Positions 33,504 through 44,957 of a stretch of 64,000 nucleotides of DNA are shown piece by piece. Position numbers and translations under genes: made by a program. Below the pieces are notes generated by a model. The model made no database searches and had not been told where the DNA came from. It saw only the letters and a program-made list of their open reading frames with translations. Within the stretch, counting starts at the first letter, position 1. Each line of letters starts with the position of its first letter. Location of the stretch: the NCBI RefSeq assembly GCF_965638725.1, contig NC_134951.1:28899746-28963745 (forward strand), written 5' to 3'. The stretch is from Aptenodytes patagonicus. Taxonomy: Eukaryota; Chordata; Aves; Sphenisciformes; Spheniscidae.

Positions 33504-36500
33504 GTGAGTCGCACTCCCCCAAAGTTCCCGTTCCCCCTTGCCGAGGTGGGGTTTGCACGGATGGTTTTTACCCGTGGCTGGAAAGCGGGGCTGGGTGTCG
33601 CTTCCCCCGCTGGAAAGGCGGGTGTCCCCAGCCGCGGGGGAAAGTTAAGGCTGCGCGGAAGGGGCCTTTTCTGCGGGACGCCGTGAAAACCGCTTCCCCC
33701 GGCGCTTGCGAGGGGCTGCGGCGGCAGCCGCTCGCTGCCGGGGCTGGGCAGGCGGAGAGGGGCCGGCGGAGCTCACCGGAGGGACCCGCCGGGGGAGAGC
33801 CGGAGGCTGCCGGCCGGCTCCCGTCCCTGTCCGCCGGGCAGAGGTGCTGAACAACACCCCCCCCACCCCGCCCTGCCCGCCCCGGCCGGCGGCTCCGCCT
33901 CTCGGCCCGCCCGGGAAGCTGCTGCTCCCTCTCACTGCCCCGGCCCGCTCGGCGAAGCCCGGCGCCGCGCTGGGCTAACAAACGCTCGGTGTTTTCTGAA
34001 GGACGGAGATAGGGGGTGCGGGCGCGGGGCGCGGGGCCCGGGGTAACGGACACGGGACGGCGCCCGCCCCGTGAGGGGGAGCGGCGGCTGCTCCCCTCAG
34101 CAGCCGGCGGGAGCCTCGGCGGCGCTGCGGCCGTGCTCGCGAGCCGCGCGGAGCGGGGACGGGGGGGGAGACGGGGGCGGGGCGGCGCCCTCCCGAGCTC
34201 TCATTGAGGGAAAGCGGGGCGAGGCGGCGCCTCGGAGCCCGCCTCCTCCCCGCTCCCATTCATCCGTGAAGGAGGCGGCGGGCGGGGGGACTTCTGGGGG
34301 GGCTGCTCGGCGGTGCCTCCGGCGGGAGCGGGGGGGGGGGGGCGGGCGACCCTCGCGCGGTGAGGGGGAGTGTGGCGGAGGGCCGAGGGCAGGGGGGGGA
34401 GGGAGGGCACGGGTGGGCTGGGGCAGCGGCGGGAAGCGGGAGCCTTTACGGGAACAGGCGGGGGCGGTGTGGGGGAGCGGCGAGCGGGGTCTTGGCCGTC
34501 GGGGGCCCGCCCGCCGCTCCCCTTCGCTCTCCTCCCGAGCGGAGCTGCTCCCTCCGCTCCCGCTCCCCCGAGCCGGCTGCTGCAGCCCCCGGAGCGTGAC
34601 TGAGGGCGGGCCGGCCCCACGCCGGGGATCGTCGCCGGGGACTGTCGGAAGAGGCGCTTGTGCCGGTGCGGGGGAGCGCGGCGCCGCCGCCCGGCCGCTG
34701 GCTGCGGGGGGGGCGGACGCGCGCGTGCACATGCAGACGCCCGGGGCGGCCGTGTTCCTCGGCGGGCGCTGCTCCTTCCCGCAGCCGTGCCCGTTCCGTT
34801 TGCTGACGGCCGGGTGAGCGGAGAAGGCGTTGGTCTTCATCAGTTCTGCCTTTATGAATGAGCGTGGATGCGGTGTGGCCGCCGGGGAGCCGGTTACGCC
34901 CCGCGGACCCGCTTAGCTGGAGCCACGGCCATTTTGCATTTTTCATTTACATCGGCGACATTTTCATGAACGGAGTGGCGCACTAGCGCGCCCAGCCCTG
35001 CCATACGGGTCTTTCATTCATGTTTTTCAGAAGGATTTACGCGTGTCAGGGCTGTCATCTGCAAGCACTCTAGGCTTCCCCAGGCAAGATGCAAATAAGA
35101 CCGAAGCCGATGGCAAAATTTTCCAAGGCTTTTTTTTCTTTCAACGGACTGATGGTACGCTTTCTTTTTTTTTTTTTTTTTGAATGGTGCGCTAACTGCC
35201 TGTAAACATCCAGTGTGCACGTTGGCGAAACCAGTGAGTTTTCAGCCACAGAGGTTACGTTAGAACTATTCAGAAGCCTGAGAATGCTTGCTCGGTCCAT
35301 TGCTCGGCAGCCAGCTCGACGGGCAGCGTAAAGATAATAGCCCTCGCAAAGAGGCTGTACTTTAAACTAGGAAGAAAAGCGTCCTTCGTTCTGATCTCGA
35401 GCAAAGACGGTTTTAGGAGAACTACCTGTGTTTACCTACTTGCCTCCACCCGTTCTGTAAACAGGCTGTCCTCTCGCCTTTAAAGATTCAAGGTCAATCT
35501 TCGGCTATAGGAGCTCTCGCCCTGTTGACACTTTTTTCCCCTGAAGCCACGAGGAGAAAAGCTTTCCTCTCTGTGCACTGGCAAACAGGGACGATATCGG
35601 TGCTGATGTAGAGCCGCTCCTCCCTGACTTTTGTGTACGTTATCTTTTTGCTTGGGATGGAAGCTGGCATTTGGCTGTCCACCCGCCGTTCCTTTTACTG
35701 GACTGCTGCTGCCCGAGCCGTCTGCTCTTTAAACTGCCTTTGTGCATTACACGGACCTCACCCACCCAAGCTGCTGCTTCTGTTTACGGGCAAGTTGTTT
35801 GTGGGATCTGCAGGTGCAGGTGCTCGTTAGCTGAACACTGTCTCATCTTTATGCAAGAAAGCTCATACTGCACTGATTGCAGGCTCACTTGATTTTGAGG
35901 AGAGAAATGGATGTGGTCTAATGCTCTTTCCAAAGACATTTTTGTGAAACTTTATTTGGCTACCACTGAAAATCTGATATAGAACAGTACACATTTTGAA
36001 GTCTCTGAGAAGCTAATTTTTCCTGCTTGAAAAATCCATACTCAAGGTTAATCTGGGATTTAGTCATGGACTTTCTTGAAGCAGAGCAGAAGTGATTCTA
36101 AAGAGAGTTTTAGTGGCTAATAGTGCTTTATGGTATCATCCTTAATGATGCAGTGTGTTCCTCTGCTTATGTTTGACCAGTGCTGTGGGACTAATGTGGC
36201 ATGTGAAGTCAATGCTTTGATTCTATTTTGTCCATGTCCTATTCAGACAGCACTTAAGTAACCAGGAAAGACCCTTCCCTTCCCAATGTGGTACTGAAAA
36301 ATTAGATTTCTGCCTCTTACTTCGATTTGGGCATCCACATGGGATGAAGAGGCTCATTGTGTCCCAGCAATAACATCTGTGCAAGTGGAAGGCACAGCAC
36401 ATCCCTCAGATATTAGTAATAAACTAGACTGAAGCATTCTGACAGTTAATTAACAACCAAGGGTAGAATCAGAAGCTTGAACTTTGATTGACATCTACTG

Positions 36501-39500
36501 GGCTCTTGAGTGAGCTGCACTGCAGGAATTCTACTTATAGTAGCATATAACAAGGTCTGCATTGCTATTTAGCTTTCAATTTAATTAGGAGAATTGACAT
36601 ACACTGTCCGAGCTGCTGCACAAACCAGCTAAAATGAAAACCGTTAGCAAGTCTCTGCATTTGAATGCAAGTTTCATTATTGCATTTGAGTGCTTCATGT
36701 CAATGATTCACATGTGTGCCCACGTTGCCTGCTCACCAGAGATTTCAGTGCAAGCCACTGAGAAGAAACAGAAGACGTTTTTAGGACATATCTACATGAA
36801 CATTCAGAGATTCTGAAATCTGGGTGATAACATCAGTATGCTTTGTCCTATTTTCTTCTTCACCTGGTCACTATTTACCACTAGAAGCAGAATAGGTGTT
36901 GAGGATAAGGACTTTCTGTTTTGCAAACAAGACCAAAAGATTTCTTTACCACTGCACAGCAACGAAACTCTTGCAGCTTCTTTGTACAGCTAGTGCAAAA
37001 CATAGGACTTCTTGATGGAGAATGTATGTTGACTGTAGAGTAAATACCTGTTTCTTCTTTATTTGAAAACATTGCATTAAAAACATTGCTTAAAAATAGA
37101 AAACTAGATAATTAGAGAAGGAAAGATATTTTTAGGATGTACAGAGGTCTCTGGTTACTGACACGCTCATTCCACACTAACCAGTTGCAGCAGTTTATAA
37201 CTGGAATAAGACCACAAGGGATTAATAAGTAATGTACAACTCCATACATTTAATTCCATTTATACAGGTAACGAATGGGAATGGTTCTTGCTTAAGTTAT
37301 TCATTCACATGGGTCAGAACTTTTCTAATGAAATGGTTTCCCTCAGGGAACATGCATTCGTCAAAATCAAAATGTACAGCAGAGATTGCTTGGTTTGATC
37401 AAAGGCTGAATGCAGAACAAGCAGCCTTCTGGTGTCCCACCAGCTGGGCTGCTGGGCCTCTTGGCAGCCCTCCCCAGGGCTGGCAGGAGCTGAGATCCTG
37501 AGCACACAAACAACCTGCCAGCACCCAGCTTGAAAGTCCTCAGCACTGCTGGCTTCCAAAGCTAAGAGACCATGCAGGACATCAGTGAGAGATTTCAGAA
37601 ACTCTCTTTACTCACTCAATTTGGTGATACTTGTTTTTCTTTCCAACTCAGAATGAAACCAAATTTAATTGACAAAGAATTACTCTTCTCTGGATAGCTC
37701 TATTATTTATTATCTATTTTACAGTAACTGCTAGTTACGCTGAGATCTGTACAGAACCCAGCTGTGGTCCTTTCCTGAAAGAGTTCGTAGTCTGACTCAT
37801 AGAGCTCAACAGCATTCATTTGATTTTTACTTATTGTAGTTTGATTTTTCAGGGCTGGAGAAGAAAATGTTTGTGTATAGTTCTAACACCAGAGTCCTAG
37901 TCAATGCCCATCAATAGGCAACTGTCTCAAATGCTGCTCTGTTACCATTTAAAGGTATCTGCTGAATACTGAGGTCTATGCATACATGCATGTGTTGGTA
38001 GAATTGGATGAGTCATGTATTCTCTTAAATGGTGCCATGATCTTCATGAATCCTATTTGATTGCTGTAGATAAGCCATATTTCATTTAATCGCGTTTTAA
38101 GTTATTACATTTAATTTTGTCCAGATTACTTGGGGAATCTGGCACTGAAAGAGCTTTACTTTTGTAATATCAGCATGAGAGTCACCTTTATCTGTTGGAT
38201 GAATAATAACTAGAGTCGCTTTATCATTTTTAAAAAGACTCCACGTAGGAAATGATACAATACTTATACATCTCATCTACCTAAGATATAGAATGTATGA
38301 GCTCAATTTATGTAAGAGTTCGAGTATCAACCGAAGTACATTGGTGTTTGCATAATATGGGGATTACTGGCAGGAAAGAGTCGTGCACATCCTCGTGAGA
38401 TGGACAAAAAGTAGAAAAGCATTAAAAGATGAAGCTGATTTGAAATTATGCCATTTTCTTTCTAGATTCTTATATCCAGATGTGTAACTAGTTCCACTCT
38501 ATATGCTTTCTGACCAGAGAGTCCAGAGTAGGGGCAGCTCTACTTTCCTTTACCATTCTTTATGTCGAAAGGCAACTCTGCCTAGCGTGAATAGTGCAGT
38601 CCTATTGAACCCAACTCTGAAAAAGGGCAATACCCAAGACTGAAGGAAAGTGAGCTGCAATGTCTTCAATGGTTTTGGTTTTATTTCATTTTACTTTCAA
38701 GATGTGCTTCTGATAAACATGTGAAACTTTTAAAGAACTTATCCCATTTAATTTTACACATTCTCAAAGCTGTTGGAGTGATAGTTCTGAAGACCAGCTC
38801 TGCTATTTAGACCCAAAACAGGTGCAACCTTGATGGTGACAGGATATGCTGCCTAGTATTAGTTTTATATTGTGAGTGATGTTTGGAAAGAATAATCTAT
38901 CTATGGAAGAAGGAAGGTACCTCAGCAGAGCTATTCAGCAACTGCACAACTCAAAGACCACTAAAAACAGTAAAGCCTGTCTGCCAGGAGCTGAACAGAG
39001 ACTAACACATCTTTCCCTTAGGTTAGTGAAGTACTATTCTAGACAGAAGTGTCTTTGGGGCATTACCAAATAAAATGAAAGCTGTTGTCACTTTCTGCTT
39101 TAACTCACCATCTTTCCAAAAACAGAAGGTTTTGGAATGCTGCTTTGTTTTTAAAGCGTTGTTTACTTTCTGTGTTGCATGTCAAGTGAAACCTTCCTTT
39201 TTTTTTGGACATTAGCAGCTGATTTACTTACTGTATGTCTCACAAGTGGAATTTGTCAGAGAAGAGCTAGAATGGACTGTTCCCCAGGGGAAGGAGAGCC
39301 AGGAGCTGAGGGCAGCAGCAAGATTGACAGGGCAGTGTACTCAGCCTGAGAGCTTGGTAGGTCTCGTGATGTTTACCAGGGTTCAGTCGCCTGCCGGCAA
39401 TCGCCAGACAAATCCATAGTGGTGAAGCAGGTCTGAGGTTAAGCCAGAAAGTCAAGTCAGTGGGTGAGGATTACAATCAAAGTCAGCAAGGCACATGCAT

Positions 39501-40398
39501 ACTTGCAATGTGGTCTTTGCCTGAGCTAAGTGTGAGAACCTGAGCTTAAATGCAGCTCCCAGGCAAAGAGGTGACCCCCAAAAGAGGTGTCTCTCACATC
39601 TTTCTCCGAAAACTCTGTTCCCAGCAGCCTGATCCCAGCTTACATGCTGCCCAGTACCAGAGCTGGCGTCCAGCACAGGCAGCTAACTCCCTGGGCAGGG
39701 GGCAGATGTTACAGAGCCTGGGGGTGCACTCAGCCCTGACAGAACTGTGCTCTGTCTCCTGGTTCTCAGCACAGTAAGACTCCAAGGATTTTAGCCCAGT
39801 TTGGGGAATATTATATTGGCAATGTGGATTCATGATACAGATTCAGAAGCTGTATACTATGCGAGATATTTGCTGTAGCATTTCACTGGCATAGTGAATT
39901 GTATTTTCTTTGTCTAGTCTAAAGAAAAGGCATTCTTACATCTACGTTAGAAACAGACATGGACATGGAAGGGTTTTTCCTAGTGCAATTCCATTTTACA
40001 CTGACTGACAGATGCATTTTGAAGCATATCGTTTCAAAGTTGCACAGCATTTCAGCTGTGGAGCATACCTTGATTTTAATGAGTCATGCAGGCTCAAACT
40101 GAACCATAGTGAAGTGTGAAATCTTTTTATTGTAGTGTCATGTGCAGTATGACAGCTATATTTATGGTCCTTCCATCTCTAACATGAAGCATGCATAAGG
40201 ATTTTGTAGGCTTTTTATTGTTACTATGGACAGAAAAATAAGTATATCAAATGTGATTATGAAGTAACTGGTCATTCAGTATAGCCAGCTCTGCAGAGGT
40301 GACCGGGGTTGCCAATTAATACTTGTAATGATTTGTGTGTGTATGTGTGTGTGTGTGTGGTGGGACAATTTAAAAACAAGCTGTCTGTGTTAATCAGT

Positions 40399-40958
40399 TG
40401 TCCTGGTTTCGGCTGGGATAGAGTTAATTTCCTTCCTAGTAGCTGGCACAGTGCTGTGTTTTGGATTTAGGATGAGAACAATGTTGATAACACACCGATG
40501 TTTTAGTTGTTGCTGAGCAGTGCTTACACTAGTCAAGGGCTTTTCAGCTTCCCGTGCTCTACTGACTGAGAAGGCTGGAGGTGCACAAGAAGCTGGGAGG
40601 GGGCACAGCCAGGACAGCTGACCCAAACTGGCCAAAGGGACATTCCATACCATGTGACATCATGCTTGCTACATAAACTGGGGAAAGCTGGCCGGGGGGG
40701 CCGCTGCTCGGGGACTGGCTGGGCATCGGCTGGCGGGTGGTGAGCAACTGCATTGTGCATCACTTGCTTTGTATATTCTTTTTATTGTTGTTGTTATTGT
40801 TATTATTATAATATTTCAATTATTAAACTGTTTTTATCTCAACCCACGAGTTTTCTCACTTTTACTCCTCCAATTCTCTCCCCCATCCCACCGGGGGCGG
40901 GGGGAGTGAGCGAGTGGCTGTGTGGTGCTCAGTTGCCAGCTGAGGTTAAACCACAACA
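40399..40958 (+). mobile_element. Solo LTR, ERVL-type avian endogenous retrovirus (copy 3)
   Basis: A 560-bp LTR in sense orientation relative to HCRTR2. It begins TGTCCTGGTTTCGG and ends CCACAACA, with a perfect 5-bp target-site duplication, TCAGT, at 40394-40398 and 40959-40963. Inside are a TATA-like TACATAAAC at about 40671-40679, an (ATT)n-rich patch and an ATTAAA polyadenylation-type signal at 40822-40827. No internal viral genes adjoin it. Its sense orientation inside intron 1 means its promoter or poly(A) signal could in principle act on the host transcript. Confidence 0.94.
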
Positions 40959-42671
40959 TCAGTACAGTCAGCTCAGGAAACTGTGTGATGGTACCTTTCA
41001 CTTCCTCCAGAGCTGACCAAACCTGGCATTTTTAGCAGTCTGGTTTTATAGCATAGGCTGATCTTCTGGTAATAACTCCCATTTCCATAAGATTGTTAAT
41101 TGTCTAAGATTTTGTAATGTGACTGAGTTAGAAAATGAATCCTGTGCCAATTAGATGGTTGTGCTATTACTCCCAATTTTAATTTGTAGAGATAAGCTTC
41201 CAGCAAGCAGAATTTAGTTGTATTCTTCTTTAGCACCATAATAATGAGGCAGCACAAAAAATACAGAAGTGGGTTGGAGAACGTGAGTAACCCACAACCC
41301 CCAACTCATAAGTTCCTTTAAAAGCCTGACAACAATAGAACGCTTGGCAGCTAGAAAACATCTCAGAAAATACATTGCTGCAAGCAAACTGGTTGCTGTG
41401 TATCTGTTTTATTTATGTAGACTCTCACTGTCTTTTGTGGGAGACAGTTCCTCATTAGTACATTTCAATGAAGCTGATACTCAACAAAATACTTTAACAT
41501 TTTGTATGCTCAATGTTATGAAGCTATATTTCTTACAGTTTCAGTATTTTTCGTAGAGTTTTACTACAAAAAAGTGATGGAACCTACACATATATACTTG
41601 TTTATATGTGATACATAGGAGGCATGACCTAACCACCTACTACTTTTGTCATGCTTTCATGACTTTGTTCAAATTTGTTGACACATCTAGTGTGTCCTGT
41701 TGATGAGGAGCTATCACTTCACTGGCAGGCTATGTAATTCGTTTGTGTGTGCAGCCCAGAATATTGTCCATCTTTTCAGCTGTTGCATCACATATTCAAG
41801 GACAGTTCTTATCTGCTGGGCATTATTACTAGCTGTAGATATTTTTTCAGTATTTCCTTTATAGTAAATATTGTATAAAAAGTGTCTTTTCTTTGTGTCA
41901 GTCTATTACTTTTTCAACATAAACCTGGTCTTATGTTGGACTCGTTTTTTCAGAGAAGATTAGTTACGTAAAAAATGAAGTAACGTGTGAGTTTAGAGCT
42001 TACTAGTGGGTAAGAGATGGACAGCCTAGGAAGTAGATATCATCCTCCTATTCACAGAAGAGATTGCTTTGGTTTAGATCTTTTGTTCTCACTGCTGGTT
42101 TCAAAACCCCCTAATTAAATATACTCTGCAATTTAGTTAAAGTGCTTCTCACCCCTTAATCAAGATCATCAATAAAGTTCTTGAAAGACTCATGGAAAGT
42201 CTTCCTAAAACAAATAAAATAAGCTTAGTCTATAGGCACCTAATTTTTAGACTCTTAAGTTAAAGCAGAAGAATCCTCAATCAGGAATTGTTCATGATGA
42301 AAGTAGTTTCAATGACAGCGTTATTCCTTCCAACAGTATGCATTGATTCAGTGTTTCCACAGCGGCTCTATCTCTCCAGAATCCCATTTCGTAGCCTATG
42401 TACTCAGCTTTCCTTTCAACATGATTGTGTTACTCGACACCCCACCACCCAGACCTTGATTCACAGTAGGCAATGACATCACCAAAAAAGACCAAGGGGG
42501 ACAATGCCGTATGAAGAACCAATTCATTGCCAGGTGGAAACAATTTTTTTGTGGGGGTAGGAAATAAATAATGTGTAACTCAAATCTAATAATTTTTTAA
42601 TTACTGTTTGATTGTAAAGTATTGTGAAGGAGTAAAGCTCTTTAGACGCTTTCTGCCTCATGCATCTGGAG

Positions 42672-43738
42672 ATCATAGAATCATAGAACAGTTTGGGTTG
42701 GAAGGGACCTCTAAAGCTCATCTAGTCCAACCCCCCTGCCGTGGGCAGGGACATCTTCAACTAGATCAGGTTGCTCAGAGCCCCGTCCAGCCTGACCTTG
42801 AATGTTTCCAGGGATGGGGCATCCACCACCTCTCTGGGCAACCTCTGCCAGTGCTTCACCACCCTCAGCATAAAAAATTTCTTCCTCATATCTAGTCTAA
42901 ATCTACCTCCCTTTAGTTTAAAGCCATTCCCCCTTGTCCTGTCGCAACAGGCCCTGCTCAAAAGTTTGCCGCCATCTTTTTTGTAAGCCCCCTTTAAGTA
43001 CTGATAGGCTGCAAGAAGGTCTCCCCAAAGCCTTCTCTTCTCTAGGCTGAACAGCCCCAACTCTCTCAGCCTTTCTTCATAGGAGAGGTGTTCCATCCCC
43101 CTGATCATTTTTGTGACCCTCCTCTGCACCCGCTCCAACAAGTCCATGTCTTTCTTCTGCTGAGGGCTCCAGAGCTGGACGCAGTACTCCAGGTGGGGTC
43201 TCACCACAGCAGAGTAGAGGGGCAGAATCACCTCCCTCGACCTGCTGGCCACGCTTCTTTGGATGCAGCCCAGGATACGGTTGGCCTTCTGGGCTGCGAG
43301 TGCACATTGCTGGCTCATGTCCAGCTTTTCATCCACCAGGACCCCCAAGTCCTTCTCGGCAGGGCTGCTCTCAATCCCTTCATCCCCCAGCCTGTATTGA
43401 TACTGGGGGTTGCCCCGACCCAGGTGCAGGACCTTGCCCTTGGCCTTGTTAAACCTCATGAGGTTCACACGGGCCCACTTCTTGAACTTGTCCAGGTCCC
43501 TCTGGATGGCATCCTGTCCCTCTGGCGTGTCGACCGCACCACTCGGCTTGGTGTCGTCTGCAAACTTGCTGAGGGTGCACTTGATCCCACTGTCTATGGC
43601 ATTGATGAAGATATTAAACAGTACCGGTCCCAATACGGACCCCTGCAGGACACCACTTGTCACTGATCTCCATCTGGACATTGAGCCGTTGACCACTACC
43701 CTCTGGCTGTGACCATGTAACCAATTCCTCACCCACCA
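42672..43738 (-). mobile_element. CR1 LINE, 5'-truncated, long open RT frame
   Basis: Minus-strand CR1. The 3' tail starts at 42672 (ATCATAGAATCATAG on the plus strand), and the element extends to about 43738. The minus-strand frame 43801-42761 is open for 346 codons, of which about 325 are CR1 RT. Motifs include [20 protein letters not shown], the catalytic FADDT box, [35 protein letters not shown] and [16 protein letters not shown]. The upstream RT fingers and the endonuclease are missing. The absence of stops suggests a fairly young insertion. It closely matches the copy at 48315 and belongs to the same family as 8180. Confidence 0.95.
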
Positions 43739-44343
43739 ATGATGTTGTTGACCAATGCTTATGATCACAGTATTACTTCCAAATGACTGCTGGATGGCCA
43801 TATTACGATATTTTAGTCAAACAATTGTGATACTGAATTCCAAAGCAAAATAAAATCATTGAAGTTTAGTATAATGGGAAAGAAAATGATAATTCTTTGT
43901 TTACATCCATCTGGGATTTATTATTCACCAAAAAATAAGATAAGAGATAGTGTCATTCATTTGTATTAGGAAACATGAGGTATTGGTTATGGTAATTATG
44001 TTTCTATTTTGGCCAAGAAGTCACACTGGAAGATGACCCATTGAATAAGAGGTTGACAAGACTTCTGGAGTGTTAGGGAAATGATTTAGGGTTGACATAT
44101 AAAAAACAAATTGACAGCTGAACCAGCAGTCCGCCAGCGGAAGGACTGCAGCACAATGTTTAATATGCTCAAGACAGCGTAAATCTTCCAGGAGGCAAGC
44201 AGCTGCCTTTTATACCAGCTGGAGCCTTTGTATTGTTTTCATATTCAGCTTGAGATACAATGAGCTATGCTAAATGAATAGATGGCCTTACAGCCTCTAA
44301 TTAAAATGCCCCAGGACACTAAACCAACAGGGATTAAATTTGG

Positions 44344-44957
44344 AATCATAGAATCATAGAATCATTAAGGTTGGAAAAGACCTCTAACATCATCGAGTCC
44401 AACCAGCAACCCAACACCACCATGACCACTAAACCATGTCCCCAAGTGCCGCATCTACACGTCTTTTAAATACCTCCAGGGATGGTGACTCAACCACTTC
44501 CCTGGGCAGCCTGTTCCAGTGTTTAACCACTCTTTCAGTAAAGACATTTTTCCTCACATCCAATCTAAACCTCCCCTGGTGCAACTTGAGGCCATTTCCT
44601 GTCATCATATCGCTAGTTCCTTGGGAGAAGAGACCGACACCCACCTCGCTACAACCTCCTTTCAGGTAGTTGTAGAGTGCAATGAGGTCTCCCCTGAGCC
44701 TCCTCTTCTCCAGACTAAACAACCCCAGTTCCCTCAGCCGCTCCTCATAAGACTTGCTCTCCAGATCCCTCACCAGCCTCGTTGCCCTTCTCTGGACACG
44801 CTCTAACACCTCGACGTCCTTCTTGTAGTGAGGGGCCCAAAACTGAACACAGTATTCGAGGTGCGGCCTCACCAGTGCCGAGTACAGGGGCACGATCACT
44901 TCCCTACTCCTGCTGGCCACACTCTTTCTGATACAGGCCAGGATGCCATTGGCCTTG
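44344..44957 (-). mobile_element. CR1 LINE, 5'-truncated 3' end
   Basis: Minus-strand CR1 with the 3' tail at 44344 (ATCATAGAATCATAG) and the truncation point at about 44957. The open minus-strand frame 45073-44429 covers the RT C-terminal part, with motifs [60 protein letters not shown] and [17 protein letters not shown]. It is in the same family as the near-complete copy at 11885. The first about 40 codons of the frame lie outside the element. Confidence 0.93.

Larger units (their letters stand above)
32780..34920. promoter_or_regulatory. CpG island over HCRTR2 exon 1
   Basis: A sharp island of GC-rich, CpG-dense sequence in an otherwise AT-rich window. It starts about 500 bp before the HCRTR2 start codon, covers exon 1 and extends about 1.4 kb into intron 1. 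It contains many GGGCGG-type boxes (Sp1-like), for example in 34170-34190, and long G runs, including 13 Gs at 34330-34342. This is the expected position of the HCRTR2 promoter. The densest part lies downstream of exon 1, so an internal start site is possible. The long open frames in it on both strands result from GC-rich composition. Confidence 0.85.

Noticed and set aside
33568..34840. Long open frames on both strands in the CpG island (for example 34071-34817 plus, 34097-34840 minus)
   Set aside because: They are low-complexity Arg/Gly/Pro/Ala sequence, overlap each other on opposite strands and have no recognisable domain. Stop codons are rare in GC-rich DNA.
40335..40360. TG dinucleotide repeat
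   Set aside because: Short ordinary microsatellite next to the LTR, with no further signal.
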